Shown piece by piece: positions 13,281-15,019 of a stretch of 15,019 bases of DNA. The position numbers and the translations under genes are program-made. Where the stretch lies: contig CAYPOB010000022.1 in NCBI GenBank assembly GCA_964412405.1, positions 1 to 15,019 on the forward strand, given 5' to 3'. This stretch comes from JAJOKI01 sp964412405. Its GTDB lineage: Archaea; Halobacteriota; UBA148; JAJOKI01. The notes under the pieces were generated by a model that did no database searches, had not been told where the DNA came from, and saw nothing but the letters and a program-made list of their open reading frames with translations. The first letter of the stretch is position 1. Every line of letters begins with the position of its first letter.

Positions 13281-13291
13281 AGTATAAAAAG
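13281..13291 (-). promoter_or_regulatory. TATA box of the arsR-phosphoesterase-channel operon
   Basis: AGTATAAAAAG on the plus strand reads CTTTTTATACT on the minus strand, about 35 bases upstream of the arsR ATG. The predicted start point falls inside the ATATGA-N8-TCATAT palindrome. Confidence 0.5.
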
Positions 13292-13332
13292 ATTCTGGCG
13301 TAGTATCATCACATCATGCCTTCTGACAAAAA

Positions 13333-13340
13333 CTATAAAT
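13333..13340 (+). promoter_or_regulatory. TATA box of the AIM24-family gene
   Basis: CTATAAAT lies about 38 bases before ATG 13375, so transcription should start near 13360. That leaves either a very short leader or a leaderless message beginning close to GTG 13363. It is one of two divergent promoters packed into the 110 bases between arsR and this gene. Confidence 0.45.
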
Positions 13341-13374
13341 GTACATATGAACTACATGCAATGTGGCGATCATT

Positions 13375-14097
13375 ATGGAATATGAGATAACAGGAGATAA
13401 TCTGCAGCTGGTAACAATCAGCCTTAAAGCAGGCGAAACAGTCTATGCTGAAGCAGGAGTTATGAATCACATGAGTGATAATATAACTATGCAGGCTAGG
13501 ACCAGAGGCGGGATTATGAAAGGATTGAAACGGATGGTTACCGGGGAATCGTTCTTCATTACAGAATTCACCGCTAGTAGGGGAGATGGATATGTTGCTT
13601 TTGGCGGCAACGTCCCAGGTACGATAGAGGCAATACCGATAAGTGCTGAGAAGGATTTTCTTACTCAACGGGATGCTTTTCTATGCGCCGAGACCGGTGT
13701 GGATATGGATATCGCATTTACCAGAAAGCTGGGAGCAGGTTTTTTTGGGGGCGAAGGATTCATACTCCAAAAACACAGCGGACAGGGAATGCTGTTTATC
13801 CATGCTTGTGGAGATTTTGTCATCAAAGATCTAAAGCCAAATGAAATCCTGAAGGTGGATACGGGTTCGGTGGTAGGATTTGATTCTACGGTTCAGTATG
13901 ATATTACAAGGGCTGGCGGCATCAAAACCGCCATCTTCGGTGGTGAAGGGCTATTTTTAGCTACGCTCAAAGGGCCCGGAAAGGTCATCATCCAATCTAT
14001 GAGTCTTGCCAATCTGGCATGTGCATTGAGGCCATTTCTGCCCACGGGAACTAGTGGTGGCGGTGGTTTGTCTGTTGGCAGTCTACTTGGTAAGTAG
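13375..14097 (+). CDS. AIM24 / TIGR00266-family beta-barrel protein
   Basis: This 240-residue protein begins MEYEITGDNLQLVTISLKAG and shows the family run of glycine-rich beta-strands: VYAEAGVMNHMSDNITMQAR, RGGIMKGLKRMVTGESFF, then EAIPISAEKDFLTQRDAFLC and GAGFFGGEGFILQKHSGQGM. A repeat of the FGGEG motif comes late (IFGGEGLFLATLKGPGKV) and the tail is glycine- and serine-rich (TGTSGGGGLSVGSLLG). Length and motif order match the TIGR00266 group, related to mitochondrial AIM24; biochemical function is unknown. No signal peptide or membrane span is evident, so it is probably cytosolic. ATG 13375 and GTG 13363 are both possible starts. It is divergent from the ArsR operon and converges on the glycosyltransferase with a 15-base gap. 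Confidence 0.9.
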   Translation: MEYEITGDNLQLVTISLKAGETVYAEAGVMNHMSDNITMQARTRGGIMKGLKRMVTGESFFITEFTASRGDGYVAFGGNVPGTIEAIPISAEKDFLTQRDAFLCAETGVDMDIAFTRKLGAGFFGGEGFILQKHSGQGMLFIHACGDFVIKDLKPNEILKVDTGSVVGFDSTVQYDITRAGGIKTAIFGGEGLFLATLKGPGKVIIQSMSLANLACALRPFLPTGTSGGGGLSVGSLLGK

Positions 14098-14112
14098 TAT
14101 AACCATTTATCA

Positions 14113-14805
14113 TCATCGCTTGATCAACTGCATCAAACTCCAATAGACATATTTCAAGCCATAAGCTATCTGTTTAAATCTATGCGATACATAGAATTTA
14201 GTATCTCCAATCCTCTCTCTAAAATCCACTGGAACCTCCCCTATTTTCAGACCCGATTTCCAGGCATTATATGTCAGATCATATTCGATATCAAAGCCGT
14301 TGGCAACTATATTTGGCGCTATCGTTTCTACTGCCTTTTTGGTAAATACCCAGTAGCTGGTCTGAATATCCGATAGTTTCTGCCCGTACATGCGCGAAAC
14401 GATGCCCGAGGTGAGGGTGTTTATGAACACCGAAAACCATCCAAGATATTTTCTCTGTTTGACTATATCCCTGCTGCCCAGCACCACCTCAAGGTCGTCG
14501 TCCTTAAGGAATTTTAACATCCGCCTTATCTCTTTGGGATGATTAGTATAGTCGGCGTCGATTATCCCTAAGTAGTCATGCCCCATCTTCAAAAACTCCT
14601 CCATGCCGGTTCGAATTCCGCATCCCTTGCCCCTGCCATATCTCTGTGTGATGAACCGCCATCCATGTTGCATGGCGACCTCTTTCGTGGAGTCCGTGGA
14701 GCCCCCGTCTACCACCAGGACGTCGAACTCTTTCAGCATCTCATTCGCCAATGCCCTTACGGCATCCTCTTCATTTAAGGTGGGCAATAATAAGAGTAAT
14801 TTCAT
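14113..14805 (-). CDS. Family 2 glycosyltransferase, dolichyl-phosphate sugar synthase-like
   Basis: This 230-residue GT-A enzyme has the opening LLLPTLNEEDAV (5-16), the nucleotide loop VVDGGSTDSTKEVA (31-44), the metal-binding DAD at 83-85 (GIIDADYTNHP), then VVLGSRDI and a C-terminal acceptor region (SDIQTSYWVFTKKAV, FDIEYDLTYNAWKSGLKIGE, then VPVDFRERIG). This order fits dolichyl-phosphate mannose/glucose synthases, which load a sugar onto a polyprenyl phosphate at the membrane. The C-terminal membrane domain seen in some relatives is missing, so it is the short, soluble-core type. ATG 14805 overlaps the stop of the upstream gene (ATGA), so the two are coupled. It fits with the polyprenyl-carrier genes elsewhere in the window, though sugar and acceptor are not shown. 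Confidence 0.92.
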   Translation of the reverse strand: MKLLLLLPTLNEEDAVRALANEMLKEFDVLVVDGGSTDSTKEVAMQHGWRFITQRYGRGKGCGIRTGMEEFLKMGHDYLGIIDADYTNHPKEIRRMLKFLKDDDLEVVLGSRDIVKQRKYLGWFSVFINTLTSGIVSRMYGQKLSDIQTSYWVFTKKAVETIAPNIVANGFDIEYDLTYNAWKSGLKIGEVPVDFRERIGDTKFYVSHRFKQIAYGLKYVYWSLMQLIKR

Positions 14806-15019
14806 TTTTCTACACGCACCGTAGTGAAAACCGGACCCCTTACATCGATCTTCTTGTTATTGCTCTGGATGTATCTGACTGCAACAGGCTCTATCCTCAC
14901 ATTTACATCGCTCAACGCCTCTGCAATTCTGATTCGGATTTCTTTGCGTCCTCCTTCGATCTCGTGCGCCGCCAATGCTGCGAATCCGTCGATGAATCGG
15001 ATGCCCGTGCTGATGCCCT
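14802..15019 (-). CDS. Unrecognised protein, C-terminal ~72 residues (partial, N-terminus beyond right edge)
   Basis: An open minus-strand frame enters from the right edge and ends at TGA 14802-14804, overlapping the glycosyltransferase start by four bases. The visible part reads GISTGIRFIDGFAALAAHEI, EGGRKEIRIRIAEALS, DVNVRIEPVAVRYIQSNNKK, then a final IDVRGPVFTTVRVEK. It mixes one helix with alternating charged beta-strands and has no membrane segment. I do not recognise the family. Tight coupling to the glycosyltransferase implies joint expression but does not establish related function. Confidence 0.65.
   Translation of the reverse strand, partial: GISTGIRFIDGFAALAAHEIEGGRKEIRIRIAEALSDVNVRIEPVAVRYIQSNNKKIDVRGPVFTTVRVEK

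Noticed and set aside
14601..14635. GGTTCGAATTCC-like stretch resembling a tRNA T-arm
   Set aside because: It lies within the well-supported glycosyltransferase coding sequence and no acceptor, D or anticodon arms flank it.

Overview
The window is archaeal, most likely from the euryarchaeal Methanosarcina/Methanomicrobia side (a methanogen or an ANME/Syntrophoarchaeum-like relative). The evidence is a class I lysyl-tRNA synthetase, a HTH-fused CTP-dependent riboflavin kinase, an archaeal-type 3,4-dihydroxy-2-butanone-4-phosphate synthase, a DUF92 membrane protein, a DUF2551-like protein, GGAGGTGA-type ribosome binding sites and TATA-box promoters. This lineage call is inference from gene content. 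No rRNA, tRNA, CRISPR array or transposase was seen.

Layout. 1-1215: a DUF92 membrane protein (minus, cut by the left edge, TTG start) diverges from a degenerate cis-prenyltransferase (plus). 1300-4512: an A/T-rich accessory stretch, all on the minus strand. It holds an intact DASS/SLC13 anion transporter, an intact unknown membrane protein and three disrupted small exported or membrane ORFs. 4513-7728 (minus): CutA, LysS, a DUF2551-like protein and a catalytic cis-prenyltransferase. 7770-9289 (plus): a site-2 protease and a translationally coupled small ORF resembling an M50 C-terminus. 9252-13252 (minus): ArsR, metallophosphoesterase and MIP channel, then RbkR, RibB and a branched-chain aminotransferase. 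13363-14097 (plus): an AIM24/TIGR00266 protein. 14113-15019 (minus): a GT2 glycosyltransferase coupled to an unknown gene cut by the right edge.

How the genes fit together. The two cis-prenyltransferases have complementary motif losses. The one at 4513-5487 keeps the DGNRR catalytic loop but lacks the C-terminal RxG. The one at 565-1215 lacks the catalytic loop but ends in RRFGK. This is the pattern of a heteromeric (NgBR/DHDDS-like) enzyme making polyprenyl carrier lipid. The DUF92 protein and the dolichyl-phosphate-sugar-synthase-like GT2 could act in the same carrier-lipid and glycosylation pathway. The rib genes form a self-contained riboflavin module whose kinase doubles as a likely regulator. 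The ArsR operon looks metal- or metalloid-responsive, with a palindrome over its predicted transcription start.

Several apparent frameshifts, two of them in homopolymers (G9 and A7), could be genuine decay, phase variation or assembly error; sequence alone cannot decide.
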